NCBI GenBank assembly: GCA_030386875.1
Contig: CM059579.1
Coordinates: forward strand, 18,572,484-18,636,483
Direction of reading: 5' to 3'
DNA length: 64,000 nt
Source: Morinoia aosen
Taxonomy: Eukaryota; Arthropoda; Malacostraca; Amphipoda; Talitridae
This document shows, one piece after another, positions 1-13,165 of this stretch (within the stretch, counting starts at the first letter, position 1; every line of letters begins with the position of its first letter). The translations under genes and the position numbers were made by a program. The notes below the pieces were generated by a model, which was not told the origin of the DNA, made no database searches, and worked only from the letters and a program-made list of their open reading frames with translations.

Positions 1-314
1 AGTGCAAAGTGATTTGCAGGTGTCCGGTGAGGTGTTAATTCTCAGCCTTTGTCTGTCTGTTGTAGGTTATCATCTGATTCAAAGGTGCAAGCCAAAAATC
101 CCTAAATTCCAAAGTAAATGTTTTCAAAGTCCTATAATTCATTTAAGGTCGGCAAAGATCCGTAAATTTTTTATTCATACCAAACGTGCCAAGTCGAGTT
201 CAGATTATCTACAGGCAATTCGGATGTGTTGCGCAGAAAAGAGTTTAGAAAACTGATTTCTTTTGCATCAAGTGATTTACCTGAGATACAACCCCTCCTA
301 ACTCACGTAGCTGG

Positions 315-1885
315 TATTGTGTCTCATGCCGTGTATCTGGGATACCTCACCTAACACCTTGACTGGTGGTAATGTGTCTCACGCCGTGTATCTGGGATAC
401 CTCACCTAACACCTTGACTGGTGGTATTGTGTCTCATGCCGTGTATCTGGGATACCTCACCTAACACCTTGACTGGTGGTATTGTGTCTCATGCCGTGTA
501 TCTGGGATACCTCACCTAACACCTTGACTGGTGGTATTGTGTCTCATGCCGTGTATCTGGGATACCTCACCTAACACCTTGACTGGTGGTATTGTGTCTC
601 ATGCCGTGTATCTGGGATACCTCACCTAACACCTTAGCTGGTGGTATTGTGTCTCACGCCGTGTATCTGGGATATCTTACCTAATACCTTAGCTGGTGGT
701 ATTGTGTCTCATGCCGTGTATCTGGGATACCTCACCTAATACCTTAGCTGGTGGTATTGTGTCTCACGCCGTGTATCTGGGATACCTCACCTAATACCTT
801 AGCTGGTGGTATTGTGTCTCATGCCGTGTATCTGGGATACCTCACCTAACACCTTAGCTGGTGGTATTGTGTCTCACGCCGTGTATCTGGGATACCTCAC
901 CTAATACCTTAGCTGGTGGTATTGTGTCTCATGCCGTGTATCTGGGATACCTCACCTAACACCTTAGCTGGTGGTATTGTGTCTCACGCCGTGTATCTGG
1001 GATACCTCACCTAATACCTTAGCTGGTGGTATTGTGTCTCATGCCGTGTATCTGGGATACCTCACCTAACACCTTAGCTGGTGGTATTGTGTCTCACGCC
1101 GTGTATCTGGGATACCTCACCTAATACCTTAGTTGGTGGTATTGTGTCTCATGCCGTGTATCTGGGATACCTCACCTAACACCTTACCTGATGGTATTGT
1201 GTCTCACGCCGTGTATCTGGGATACCGCACCTAACACCTTAGCTGGTGGTATTGTGTCTCACGCCGTGTATCTGGGATACCTCACCTAACACCTTACCTG
1301 ATGGTATTGTGTCTCACGCCGTGTATCTGGGATACCGCACCTAACACCTCAGCTGGTGGTATTGTGTCTCACGCCGTGTATCTGGCATACCTCACCTAAC
1401 AACTTACCTGGTGGTATTGTGTCTCACGCCGTGTATCTGGGATACCTCACCTAACACCTTAGCCGGTATTGTGTCTCACGCCGTGTATCTGAGACACCTC
1501 ATCTAACACCGTTACCGGTATTGTGTCTCATGCCGTGTATCAGAACAACAACCCCAACTAACACTTCAGTAGATATCATGTCTCATGCCGTGTATCTGAG
1601 ACACCACATCACCTAACACTTCCGTACATCTTATGTCTCATGCCGTGTTTTAGGGGGACAACCTCAGCAAGCAGAGCTAGGCTCGTGTCTCATGCCGTGT
1701 ATCAGAAAGACAACCCCAACTAACACTTCAGCAGATATCATGTCTCATGCCGTGTATCTGAGACGCGACCTCACCTAACACTTCCGTACATCTTGTGTCT
1801 CATGCCGTGTTTTAGGGGGACAACCTCAGCAAGCAGAGCTAAGCTCGTGTCTCATGCCGTGTATCAGAAAGACAACCCCACCTAA
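315..1885. repeat. 55-bp satellite array with nested higher-order repeats
   Basis: About 29 tandem units share the core GTGTCTCAYGCCGTGTATC. The basic period is 55 bp. From about 366 to 640 the units are near-identical monomers ending GACTGG. From about 820 to 1150 they alternate as 110-bp dimers (ATGCC with TAACACC, ACGCC with TAATACC). From about 1150 to 1400 a second dimer type alternates CTGATGG with GATACCGCAC. From about 1525 to 1885 three diverged unit types recur as a 162-bp trimer. The core stays nearly constant while the rest of the unit changes. Most units contain the short inverted repeat GTATC-TGG-GATAC. No coding potential is seen. Confidence 0.95.
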
Positions 1886-2928
1886 CACCTCGGCTGAACA
1901 TTGGCGTTATAAAGGCGGCACTTCCGCGCACCTCGTCCTCTCTAATTGTTCATAAAAGTGGACCGTAAAAATGATAACACGCCCGTGCTCTAACTGCCAG
2001 ACCTGCCGTTCCTCACGCCAGCGCCGGGTATTGATTACCTCGTTTTATGTGCTCCACACTGCATATATCATCAACTTCCCACGCCTGCGCATGTCAAATT
2101 TTCAAAATATAGCCGTTTTTTATATCCTTTTTGTTATCTTGGTCAGACTTTTGCTTTCTCGTGAATCGAATTAGAGCAGAATTATAACTTCAAGTAGCTC
2201 ATAGATAATTGAAATGAGTTCATCACGCTACTAACATCAGGAAGCATCGTTTGTTAGTGGATCTGTCTCCATAATTTGATCAGTAGAGACACATATTTAC
2301 TCATAAATGAAACGCGTACAGTTTCTCTGAGGATAAAATCTTTAATAAAACCTTTCATAACGATTTCATGTTTATGAACATCACACTACGTCTCCGATCG
2401 AAATTTCGAACGAGGAATTAGATAAAAATCGGACTCGAGAATTGCAATTCCATAGCTGATCTTAACAGCGCATTGACATATCTCCCTCGCTTGTACAGCC
2501 ACTCCAGCCCTACCTAGAAATCAGCGATGCTTTACATTAAATCACACAATTATCCTTTAATTTTAAGTAATATTCTAAACAGCTCCTATCGTGCGCACAC
2601 CCAGTCATAAAAGCTGCAGTTACCCAATAGTTTTAATTTTGACCAGCGCTGAGAAGCAGTTCCGGCAAGGTTCCGACCACGGGCTTCAAATTGGCCGCCG
2701 GAACTGCAAATGTAAATAGCAAATAATTATAAGAGCGGCAATAACGCGACTGTGGCCCTTGCTGAGAAGCCTCAAGAGAGGAAACGAGCTCTACTTATTC
2801 ACGAGATGTATATCATTAAATGATACTGCACGAGTGATGGTGATGATTACAGTCAATAAAAACACGGTCACTGATAACGCAACACGGCCAGCGCGTACGC
2901 GCCGTTGCTCCGCACGCTATGTTGCAGC
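1886..2928. other. Non-coding stretch with one GC-richer patch
   Basis: No gene is recognised. Around 2640-2760 the sequence becomes GC-richer and contains short AT cores such as ATAATTATAAG and GGCAATAACGCG. This texture suits an intronic regulatory element, but nothing proves it. The remainder is ordinary AT-rich DNA. Confidence 0.3.
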
Positions 2929-3125
2929 TCTGCCTGACTGCCTGTCTACCTGTCTGTCTGCCTGCCTGTCATTCTGTTCGTCAGTCTACCTGTTGGTCTC
3001 TCACTCTGTCTGTTTGTCTGCGTGTCGTTCTGTTCGTCAATCTACCTTTTGGTCTGTCACTCTGTCTGCCTGCCAATTGCTTGGTCTGTATACCTACCAG
3101 CCTGTCTGGTTGTACTGGTCAGTTC
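2929..3125 (+). repeat. Degenerate (CTGT/CTGC)n tetranucleotide tract
   Basis: Imperfect tandem CTGT, CTGC and CTAC units. The overlapping open frames across it (Cys/Leu/Ser-rich) are consequences of the repeat, not genes. Confidence 0.8.
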
Positions 3126-3814
3126 GTCAACTTTTAAAATAATATATCAATTTGTATCGCTGTCTGTTGTCGTGTACGAGGTCTCCTGACTCCCCTATCT
3201 CGCTGCACACTGGTCAGTTTGTCAGTATGTTTAAATGCCGCACAGCTCGATTTGCATGTTGAGGTATTGGTTCTCTGTTAATTTAGGTGTCTATTTACAA
3301 ATAAATCTTTGTCTACTGTTCATATATCATAAAATGACGTCAAGTACGTTAATTGAAAAAAACGAGTCTAATTAAGATTGCTTTTGTTGATCTGACCACA
3401 AAAGAAGAAACTCTTCATCGTCCATGCAATGCTAATTTGTTTTCCCAAGCAGGAGCAGGACTACACATCGTTTGTTAGAATATTGTGTCACTAATTCAGT
3501 ACGTCAAACCTGTGAATAACAAAACTCTACAAAACAGAAGCTATCGGCCCACAATATCTTGCAATCATAAAACGCATTCAAATAGCATTGCCTGAGCTCT
3601 TCATTGTTGTGTTCTACTTGCACGAGAGGACTAGGGTACCTGCATTTCTGTACTCAAATAATCCTTAATCAGAAATCATTGTAGATACTGTAAGTGATAA
3701 AGTAATTATGCAATTTAATTTTTCTTTCATATTCACACGGTTTTTTAAGTCTTTTAAAAGCCCTTGAAAAATACATCCCAAATTCAATGATTTTTCTATT
3801 TTCATTCTTCTTTT

Positions 3815-4500
3815 GGAGCGGAACAAAATTCTATGGAGAAGCATGCTGGTGTGATACACTTCAGTGCAGCGAATTGTATTTTCATGGAGCAGAACATATT
3901 TTATGGAGAAACATATGATTCTATGTAGCAAAATATACGTTTATAGAGAAATGTATACTTCTATGGGGATAAGAAATTCATATGCTTCTATGGAACAAAA
4001 TACACTTCCGGAGATAAATATGCTTTCATTATAGAATAGCATGCTCCAACCTAGCAAAATATTTTCCTTCGAATACAATATACTTCCATAGAGCATGACG
4101 TACTTTCGAACCATTAAAACATGCTCATGCAGAGCAGAATACTGTCCTAACGAACACAATTTAATCCAAAGTTCAAAATATACTTGTGTGAAACTGAGTA
4201 ATAATATATTTAATGAATCAGAGTAATAATATACTTTTATGAAATAGAGTATTATTATGCCTTTATTAAACAGAGTAATAATATGCTTTTATGAAACAGA
4301 GTAATAATATACTTCAATGAAACAGATTAGTAATACACTTTTGTACAAAATATACTTTTATGAAACAGAGTAATAATAAATTTTTATGAAACCGATTAAT
4401 AATGTTCGTTTATACAAAATATACTTTTAAGAAACAGAGTAATAGTATACTTTTATTAAACCGATTAATAATACAGTTTTATACAAAATATACTTTATGA
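3815..4500. repeat. Degenerate AT-rich minisatellite, unit about 27 bp
   Basis: Repeats of the type TACTTTTATGAAACAGAGTA are clear from about 4180 to 4500. Alternate units read CAGATTAATAATACACTTTT plus a TACAAAATA linker, giving a higher-order unit near 55 bp. Upstream, 3815-4160 holds more decayed units of the form CTTCTATGGAGCAAAATA. The same unit type returns at 6590-6800. Confidence 0.8.
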
Positions 4501-6589
4501 AAGTTTGATGAAACACTTGTAGGCAGCGCAGAACGCGGCCCTCGAGCGCAACCCCCGACCGCCCTCCCACGGCCGCACGTCGCGTGCTGCAGCAGCACCG
4601 CTCGATAAACTCGAGCCCTCACTCTCTCCCTCTCACTCATCATCTCTCTTATCTCTCTTCCCTCTCCTTATCTCTCCCTCACTTGATCTTCATCATTTCT
4701 GCAGTTTTCCTCATGACTCAACCGTGCGCGCCAACGGTCACTGCTATGTAGGGGCACTATCGCGGTGACGGTTGGAGGGCAGAGTTGTGGCCGTGTGACG
4801 GCAGGGAAACTTCCCAGGGTAGGAACTTATGCCCAGTAAGTTCTGCTGGAACATGCATGCTGGTATCATCCGTGCATCAGTTGCTGTATGCCATGCTGGT
4901 GTGAAGTCCATCATTGCTTGAATTTTTACAAACGATAATTTTGGTTCAATGTTGGAAAAACAAGTACAAACGCATCAAGTAATGTTCGTTGTAACATTTT
5001 TTATTTGTTGATGTGTTTTTTCAGAATTTCCTTTGTAGATCGGTAAAGGTTTTGCACTCCGAGTTCTGAATTGATAATCAATTTTTATTGAACGATGCTG
5101 TTCATCAAAGCGTGTCACTAAGAATATTAATAAAGTTACGCGCATTTGATATTGTCTTCTTTTTCCTTGGTTTATATAGAGGCCACATTACTGCGCATAC
5201 TTTATTTTTCAGTATAAAAGGTATGAAGAGTGCAAATAGATACATACGATGTGAAGAAAAAATTATTCATAACGTCAAACGTCACAAAAATCAGTTATGG
5301 TTTCGGGACGTACACTGCTTGGACGAAATGAACGATGTAATTTCATCCGAACTTTACCTAAGCCAAAACTCTACTGCAGAGGCAAATTTATTTTTTAACT
5401 ATTATCTCCTGAGCATGTATCGCTCAAAGATAATTAATAGCGGGAACTTATGGAAAAAGAATCCATTCTTAAAGAATCCATTCTTAACTCCCCCTGATTC
5501 CATTAATAATGATTACCTGATGTCATAGCATGCATCTATCATCGCTAACATCACACGAGCAGAGCGCGTGAGCAACAAAACTTATTACTGTGACCTGATC
5601 ACTTATATTCTCAAGTTTTAACTATAGTTCCACGTACATCTCTCGAGGTATCTATGTTACCCACGCAACTAACGTTACGCATTACCCGTATCATGTTTGT
5701 GAAAATTTTTCAATTCGTTACTCTTGTTCCATATCACCGAAACGCTTATGCTTATACGCTATACAACACACAATTTTAGAGCTAATTAAACATTTCGATC
5801 TCCAGCATATTGTATAGTGTTTGCCCACAACAACATCTGGCGATCTAAAGTAAAACGCGTTTCATGTACAATATTGTAATCAATTTGAATAAAAAGGCCA
5901 GCTCAAGTTAATATTGGGTATTTTAATTGGGATGCAATAAATGAAAGATATCTGTCAAAACATTTCACTCCATAAAACCTCAGTGAAAAGGACGTTGCTT
6001 CTTGTGTGTTGTGTAGAGTTCATGTTTGCAGGTTTTATCATATAATGACTATATAACTACTTAGGAATACCTTGTGGACTATACACACTTTACTTTTTAC
6101 TTTTGTTTTACATTATAAATATTCAAAAAGTTTGTCCAGGAAATACATCGGTAAACTTAGTATTTAATCCTCATGAATGCCCAAGCATTGTAAAAACATG
6201 ACTTTTATGGCATTTTTACTTTTATCTCACGACTGCCTAACATTTCTTCTGCTCAGATTTGAAATGATATTGCTTCACTACGCAGCCGGCTTCTCGCTCG
6301 AGAGACATATCGTATTTTAAACAATTTCCTATTAAAAAATTAAAATTTCCTACTAAGTAAACCACTCGCTACGCCATTTCTACATGGCGAATATTTATCC
6401 TTCCAATGTTCCGAATTACTTCAATATCTCGAGGCCCACGAATGAAGCAGCCCTGCATAATATCTCATTCGCTCCCCACCGCCTTCAAGTTTCAGCAGTC
6501 CCATTAGGGGAAGCTTGAAAGTTGTTCGATTTCACGCAAAAATAAATTAACCACAAACGAAAATTTCATGATGAATTTTTTTATTGATT
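4501..6589. other. Non-coding stretch: GC-rich patch, CT tract, AT-rich DNA
   Basis: A GC-rich patch (about 4515-4620) is followed by a CT-rich tract (4615-4690). At 5088-5528 there is a plus-strand open frame of 146 codons with AT-rich codon use and no recognisable motif; I treat it as chance. The rest shows nothing I can name. Confidence 0.3.
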
Positions 6590-6800
6590 AATATTAATAT
6601 ACTTTTATGAAACAGAGTAATAATATACTCTAATGAAACAGATTAATAATACACTTTTATACAAAATATACTTATATGAAACAGAGTAATAATAAATTTT
6701 TATGAAACAGATTAATAATGCACTTTTATACAAAATATACTTCTATGAAACAGAGTAATAATATATTTTTATAAACAGATTAATAATACACTTTCAATTC
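6590..6800. repeat. Second block of the 27-bp AT-rich minisatellite
   Basis: Same alternating units as at 4180-4500 (TGAAACAGAGTAATAATA and CAGATTAATAATACAC), separated from that block by about 2.1 kb of unrelated sequence. Either a larger array was interrupted or a segment was duplicated. Confidence 0.85.
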
Positions 6801-8840
6801 TCCAATTAAGTAATCCGCATTATCATTTACTCGTTTTATAAATCAACTAGTCTTGTGCTGACTCTGGGTATTGTAAGAGAATATTTGCAACTCGGTTGCA
6901 ATCACTCAACCTGTGGAATACCATCAAAGAATATTGATTGCTGGGTACAAGAAGAACAATTTACTTTACCGACAAACTTCTTAGAAAACGGAAAAAAAGA
7001 AACCTCTCCTTACATGTCAGAAAACGGATCACCCTATTATCGTATTGGGTCATTCGAGATTTACAAGTTCCGTTCTCAACGCCAAATGCTCACAGACTTT
7101 CGTAAGAAATAATCGATGTGAGCACACCTCAGATAGAACTCCGTTGTAAAAGTGCTCGAATATTAAACTTTCAACTTGACAAAGTGTTACCTATCCGTTG
7201 ACAGCCAATTCATCAGAACTAAATCAATGCTTGTAATTTATTACTAGAAAGTCTTTCACTCAGATGCTTTTTCTGTGTAATTACGTACGGTATTCACGAG
7301 CATGAGCATTGAACTCGGGAACGAAAAGAAAACATTCCTGAGACGCCTATCTGTCACGAGAGTTTGTCTTCTCTTCCAAAGCTGAGGAATATTTCAAGCT
7401 ACTCCAGGTACTACGACTTGTATATATTCGTAGTCACACCCACTGAAGATCTGAGTAAGTATTGCACGAACATGCGGCTGGTGCGCATATACGGTGAGGC
7501 GCAATTTTCTCGCCATCACATCGAGCTTAAACCTGCAGCTTGGAAAAAGAACACAAAGTGCTGGTCCTCTAGGTAAGAATATCATGAGAGCGTTGCGACT
7601 AGGTGACTAAGGTCCTTTTTCACCCAAGACAATCAGTAAGAAGTAGCAGGTCCTTCGCGTCCACTTCCACCATCAGGAGCGTCGTGCGGACCAATCTCTG
7701 AGCTTCCGCTCAATATCGCTGGATAGGTTATGAACAAAATCTTTATTTCAACAATCCAAGTTTACTGCATGATCCGAGAAGAAGCACAAAATGGAATAAC
7801 CATGGCACCCGACGGCATTCGCTTTTTTAACGTAGATAAAATCCACTGAGAATAATTGAGTGCTCTAAGTGAATTAAAGTAGTTTTGAAATCGACTTCAG
7901 CAGCTAACACATACCCTGTGCCGTCGGCCCGTGATCCATGCAACATGCAGGACCCTCCATTGGGTAACTGCACTCTAAGAGAGTAGCGAAAATTCACAGG
8001 ATGCGTGTGTGTTTTGTATGTTATGTACGAGACGCTCATCTTGCACGGGATATGTGTGGGTAGAGTTAATACGCCCCTAGATCTGGTCAGAGTGGCATTT
8101 GTGTCATCGTGAAATATTTTTTCCCTTATATTAGCTTCTTACGTTCGTAAAGCAACGTTCAAAATACGTTTTGAACTTGGCACCCGTATATTAAACTTCA
8201 ATACACAGTACGTTATCCAAACTAGGTGCTGAAATTATGATAATTCAGTTTTATTCAACATCACTGTAACTTTGTAATTATTTTAAACTATCTCCAGAAA
8301 ATAATAAACCGATAATAAACTCCTATTGAGTTGTGAATATTCAAAATAATCTTATAATAGCATTTCTCACATACAACACAACAGTAATTATTTGTTAGTT
8401 TCTCTGAAAAAAAACTTTCATTTATGGACAAATAATTATTTATTCATGCTCGTATATAAGTACATGATGCTGGTAATATGCAACTAGTAGGACTATCGAT
8501 CAAGTAACTATAGCACACGCATTTTAATTGTAATCAATAAGAATGTTGTTATCAAAAAACACATCACAGTCAACGTCCTGTGATAACATTTGAGATGTGC
8601 TACAGCTGTTGGCTTTAGAATTGATTCATCCAGTTCACCTCATTTCTCAACAGAAGTCATTGTTGATTATACATCGCCTTTTCTGTATAAAGAATATCAC
8701 ATTAGGACCTAGTGCAAATCACCTGCTTTTAGCAGGTGAATTTCATGGCGTAGTAGAATTTACACATCTCACATACTTGCACACACATTCAAAATCCGAA
8801 AACGGCTATCCATGGACCGTTTGAGCATTGTATCCCTATA
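6801..8840. other. Non-coding intronic DNA
   Basis: No gene, long repeat or mobile element recognised. A small perfect hairpin, CACCTGC-TTTTA-GCAGGTG, lies near 8720-8740. It pairs two E-boxes of the CAGGTG type. Confidence 0.3.
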
Positions 8841-9260
8841 ATTTTTTCGAACTGTGACCATGTACCATTTTAGTACTGTATCTATGTTCCATTAGAGTAG
8901 TGTATCCGAACATCATTCGAGAACTGTGTCTCTATTTCATTTTAGTACTGTTTCTATGTACCATTAGAGCAGTGTATCCCAACATCATTCGAGAACTGTG
9001 TCTATTTCATTTTAGCACTGTATTCCTGGACTATTTATGTATTGAATCCCTACACTATTTCAGTATACAAACTGTTCCTGTATCATTTTAGTATTGTATA
9101 GTATCATCAGTTTTGTATTGTAGTCCTAAGCTAATTGAGTATTGCGCGCACGCAATTGTGCCGCATACCTTTCGAGTGTTGTGTTCGTATGCCATTCAAG
9201 TATTCCACCTTACGCTGTATTAAAAATGCATCCCTATCCCACTTGAATATTGTCATCAGC
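8841..9260. repeat. Degenerate minisatellite, unit about 29-30 bp
   Basis: Repeated phrases of the form CCATTTTAGTACTGTATC, much diverged, run for about 400 bp. Spacing between successive CATT...TGTA phrases is near 29-30 bases. Non-coding. Confidence 0.6.
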
Positions 9261-10968
9261 ATTTAAGGTATGCAAGACCCGCGTCTCCATGTAGGTTCCC
9301 TTCCGAGGCTGAAATCCTCAGAGAGACGAGCGTGCAAATCCGCTTCCGCGAAATCGAGCCGAGGGAGCAACTGAAAAAACTCCGCCACTCTCACGTATTT
9401 GTGATCACCTCAATATTCACCGCCCCAGTTCTCAAAGAATGTACGGCGAGCTTCAATAATCGGTTCTCTGTCGTACCTGCCTCGGAGGATAATAATTAAT
9501 TCTCATAAAATGCCGTACACAAAATGAAAAATTTACTCGTAGCAAAATAAAATGGTTTAACAAGTGTGTGAAAATAGATGGTGTTTGAAAGGTGATCCAA
9601 CAACTTTTAACTCACTGTACAACCAATATTAAGTGGTGATAATATGTTCGAATAACATGGTTTCTGAATAAGTACTGAAATTAATTTTCTTGTTAACTCA
9701 CTCGTAAGTGAGTTAACAGACCACTCTTACTGGCAAAAAAATTTAAAAGGAAAAGGATTTGTTCTATTATTTTGTAAAAGAATTCAATTATATTTCAATG
9801 CATAGTTAAAAAACTCATCAGAAGAAACAATGGTAATTTCGTGCTCTTTATTTCCTACGTAAGAGTCATGTACGGAGCTCATAATAGTCAAACATCAGAA
9901 AACTTGCCCCTGGTGACAACATGGCCCGCTGAAAATACTTGTCACAGTTCGATCCTCACATCCATGCTCCGGCGACGAGCTGCTATTAAAATGCTTGCTA
10001 AACTATCGGACTTGGATGCAAGCGCCGCTTAAAATTGAGGCGCATAGTTTAAGGAATTCGATCATATAAACATGGGGACCTTTTCAGCAATGCAATATAA
10101 AGTTGGGGCCTCGCCGTATCGATCGTGGGAGCCCACGACCCGCCCGGTTCTCGGGTTGCATATGAAGTGTTTGCAATTATTCGGGAGGCTCGGAAACCGA
10201 AGAGATGGTTTCGATTTTATTACCCGGGACTAATAAGGTATAAGATGACACGCGTGCGCTGAGCCTGCACTTGATTAGCTGCCTCAAGAACCAAAAGAGA
10301 ATAAATTTCGGAATATTTACCTGAAATTGTACATAAATGTTGCATCACAATTTGAGTTGTTCGGGTTCCACTCGTAGGACAATATGCGTTTCAGTCAAGC
10401 TCGCTTACAAAACTGGAACGAGATATCTGCGTTTTAATTGAAAATACAAATGCTTCGCAAACAATGCCACCAACTTTACACAGGAGAAATCCTATCAATA
10501 ATTCCGTCTGTACTTATACATAATGTTATGCCAACGATATTTTATACAATTTTCCCATTTATCTTTTTTTCGCTATTCGATTCAAAGTGGTGTCAAAATA
10601 TCGATCACTCTACATGACTTGAAGATCTCAAAAAATGAAAGAAAGCTGTGATTTTCTGCTGCGACCGCCCTTGTTGATTTATGCACGATGCGACGGACAC
10701 AAGATGAAAAGAAGAAGAAGACGCAGCGAAGAAGGATGCCTGAAGCGGAGCAGCAAACAGAAGCTTCACCATTGAAGCGCAATGCGCTGTCGCGTCTCAC
10801 CTGAACGCCCGACCGAGAGCTTCTTTTCATCCTATTGAGCCGCACAAACTCGGGACTCTTCTTAAGGCAGCGTGAAGAAAACCAGGGGACGCATATGTGC
10901 AGCGACAGAAATGGTGAATAATGAGGGACGACATGTGAAAATTTGGAATGAAAGAAGAAGTTGCAATG
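9261..10968. other. Non-coding intronic DNA with a GC-richer island
   Basis: Around 9290-9500 and 10080-10300 the sequence is GC-richer than its surroundings and embeds AT cores such as GCAATTATTC and CTAATAAGGT. This texture would suit a cis-regulatory element but is only suggestive. Nothing else is recognised. Confidence 0.25.
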
Positions 10969-11090
10969 CGTAAAGCATGAAGTTGAAACGAAAATGAACT
11001 CTTAGCAATCCGTGAAAAGTAAAACGAAAATGCGTGTAAAGCATGAAGGTATAACGAAAATGAACTTTTAGCAATCCGGGAATTTTTCCT
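10969..11090. repeat. 66-bp direct duplication
   Basis: Two adjacent copies, offset 66 bp, share TAAAGCATGAAG, AACGAAAATGAACT and TTAGCAATCCG with few differences. Confidence 0.8.
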
Positions 11091-12924
11091 TTACATTTAT
11101 CTGGGGAGCTAATAGGACAATCCATGCAAATATTCAAACGAAATGGAGCACGTAGGTGTTAAAATTATGCACAGATGCAGTATCTACTCTACACGAAGGC
11201 ATACTTCCAGCACACTTGCGGTGATGTTCCTTACATGTATGTAGACACATCTGCGCTCGATCGGTGCAATTCATCAGTCATGTGCATAAACTTTGCACAC
11301 CTCGCACATGCAGACTTGTCTCAATGTAATAAACATATACGTCAAGGAAATGGAATGTAACCGTTACTTGCTTCGCAGGAATGCAAATTCACAAAAACTG
11401 ACCACGATGTAATAGTGGATGAATACTTATTTTCTCAACTATTTCAATAGTAGTGGTTCACAGATATGATTGAAGGAAGTATATTTAGATGTATATATAT
11501 ATATCTGACATATTACACGGGGCAGAAGTCACAGAGAATTAAAATAAAAATATTTGGTAGAGTTTATGGAAATAATTTACAGAGCTCGTCGGCTTAGAAA
11601 AATTGCATACCTAGCTGTATTCATTCGAGCCAATAGAAAAGTATTCAGTACGAGATAATCACTATCTTATCCTGCCAGGTTTTCTTACTATTTATAACAA
11701 TATTCTGTAAATTCCTTAATTCTAATAGGACAGCTAAAGAGGTCTATAGGAACCCAGATATTTTGAAGCTTGAAAACATGTAAGTTAACAATCAAATAAT
11801 ATTAAAGACCATTCATGACTGTAAGTTCTAGTATTGCGGAACGCCTTTATATATGGACAAATCTTGATGTACTTGACTATCCAGGACAGTAGTTTCTAGA
11901 AATGCGCAGGCTGCATCGAAATTTTGGCATACGAGTCGTGTTCACGGCAACTGACGAGCGATATTTTGCTCCTCACGATTTTTTTATAATGCTCGTGGTA
12001 AATTATTAGAACTCGTTTCCACTTTTTGTGCAGTTAACCAGAATGCTACACTAATAACGCGTTGCCTTAAAATTTCTTCATTCCGATTGCCCAGCAATTC
12101 GCTTTGTTAAATGAATGAATTGAAAACTTAATTCGAAGCTTTATTGCTTTCGTTTAATTTTGGGTTGCATAAGCCTCACCACTAAAAGCAAAATGCAACC
12201 AATAACATGAATTCTGCGCCAAATTTTGCCATGTCACATTTAGACAGAGCACCGTTAAACATCAAATGACAATCTTTAAAATCTAATATCATTATACAAA
12301 TATAAAGATATAGATGCCTTAATTAAAGTATGAAACTCCTTGAAGTTTTCATTTAAAAAACATTTAAATCTCATAGTTAAATTACTTCAGAGGATTTTCT
12401 AGAGTGAGCAATACTGTGAGCTGAGACCACGGCACAGTTATACGCCCATGTTTGATAGTTTCATTGAATAATATGAAAATGAAATTGATTCAATAAATTT
12501 TTCGTACATAACAATACATGTTTGAAATATAATATAGTATACAATGAGTCTCGTTTCCAAAACTTCACTCCCGAAGACACATTCCAGTTCACGCTACCTC
12601 ATAAAAACGTGAAAAACAGCATCGAGCTCGGAACATTTTTGTAAGCTTCCCAAAAAATTACAAGATATCAACTAAATTCTTCTCATGAACACGAGTGATT
12701 ATCTGTTCTCAGATAACGAAAGTCATTCTGTAGCAAACACATCTTGACTAAAGTTGAAATTAGCGAAGCTCCTAAAATTCGCTCTCGTCTTGCGGTGTTT
12801 TTGAAGACTTTCAACGGCAGCAAGCCAAGTTTAATTTCCAGGGTAACATTCAATCCAAATTTATGTAATCTTACAATACCCGTGAAATATTAGGTTGCAT
12901 TGTTGTACATATACTGGACACTAA
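11091..12924. other. Non-coding intronic DNA
   Basis: AT-rich with a short (AT)n run near 11495. No gene, long repeat or mobile element recognised. Confidence 0.3.
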
Positions 12925-13165
12925 GTTTATTTCATAATTGTCAGACCACTTTATTTATATTTAGTAAATGTCAGACCAAGTTATTTTTATTTTATAATTG
13001 TCAGACCACCATATTTATACTTTGTAATTGTCAGACCACTATATTTATATTTTATTATTATCAGACTAAGTTATCTCTTAATTGTTAGACCACTTTTTTT
13101 AAATTTAGTAATTGAAAGACCATCTTATTTTCATTTTGTAACTGTCAGACCACCTTATTTATTTA
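12925..13165. repeat. 29-bp minisatellite, about 8 copies
   Basis: Unit core TAATTGTCAGACCACTTTAT, spaced about 29 bases apart. The units keep TCAGACCA well and vary in the AT-rich linker. Confidence 0.85.

Noticed and set aside
315-1885. CRISPR-like regularly spaced repeats
   Set aside because: The whole unit is repetitive, without unique spacers, in a eukaryotic genome; it is a satellite.
2759-3142. Plus-strand frame of 127 codons
   Set aside because: Made by the CTGT/CTGC repeat; periodic Leu/Ser/Cys composition and a competing overlapping frame.
5088-5528. Plus-strand frame of 146 codons
   Set aside because: AT-rich codon use typical of the background, no recognisable motif, no splice or promoter context; length alone is within chance for 64 kb of AT-rich DNA, though it is the longest unexplained frame.
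9945-9960. GTTCGATCC, a possible tRNA B-box
   Set aside because: No A-box or cloverleaf arms at the required spacing.
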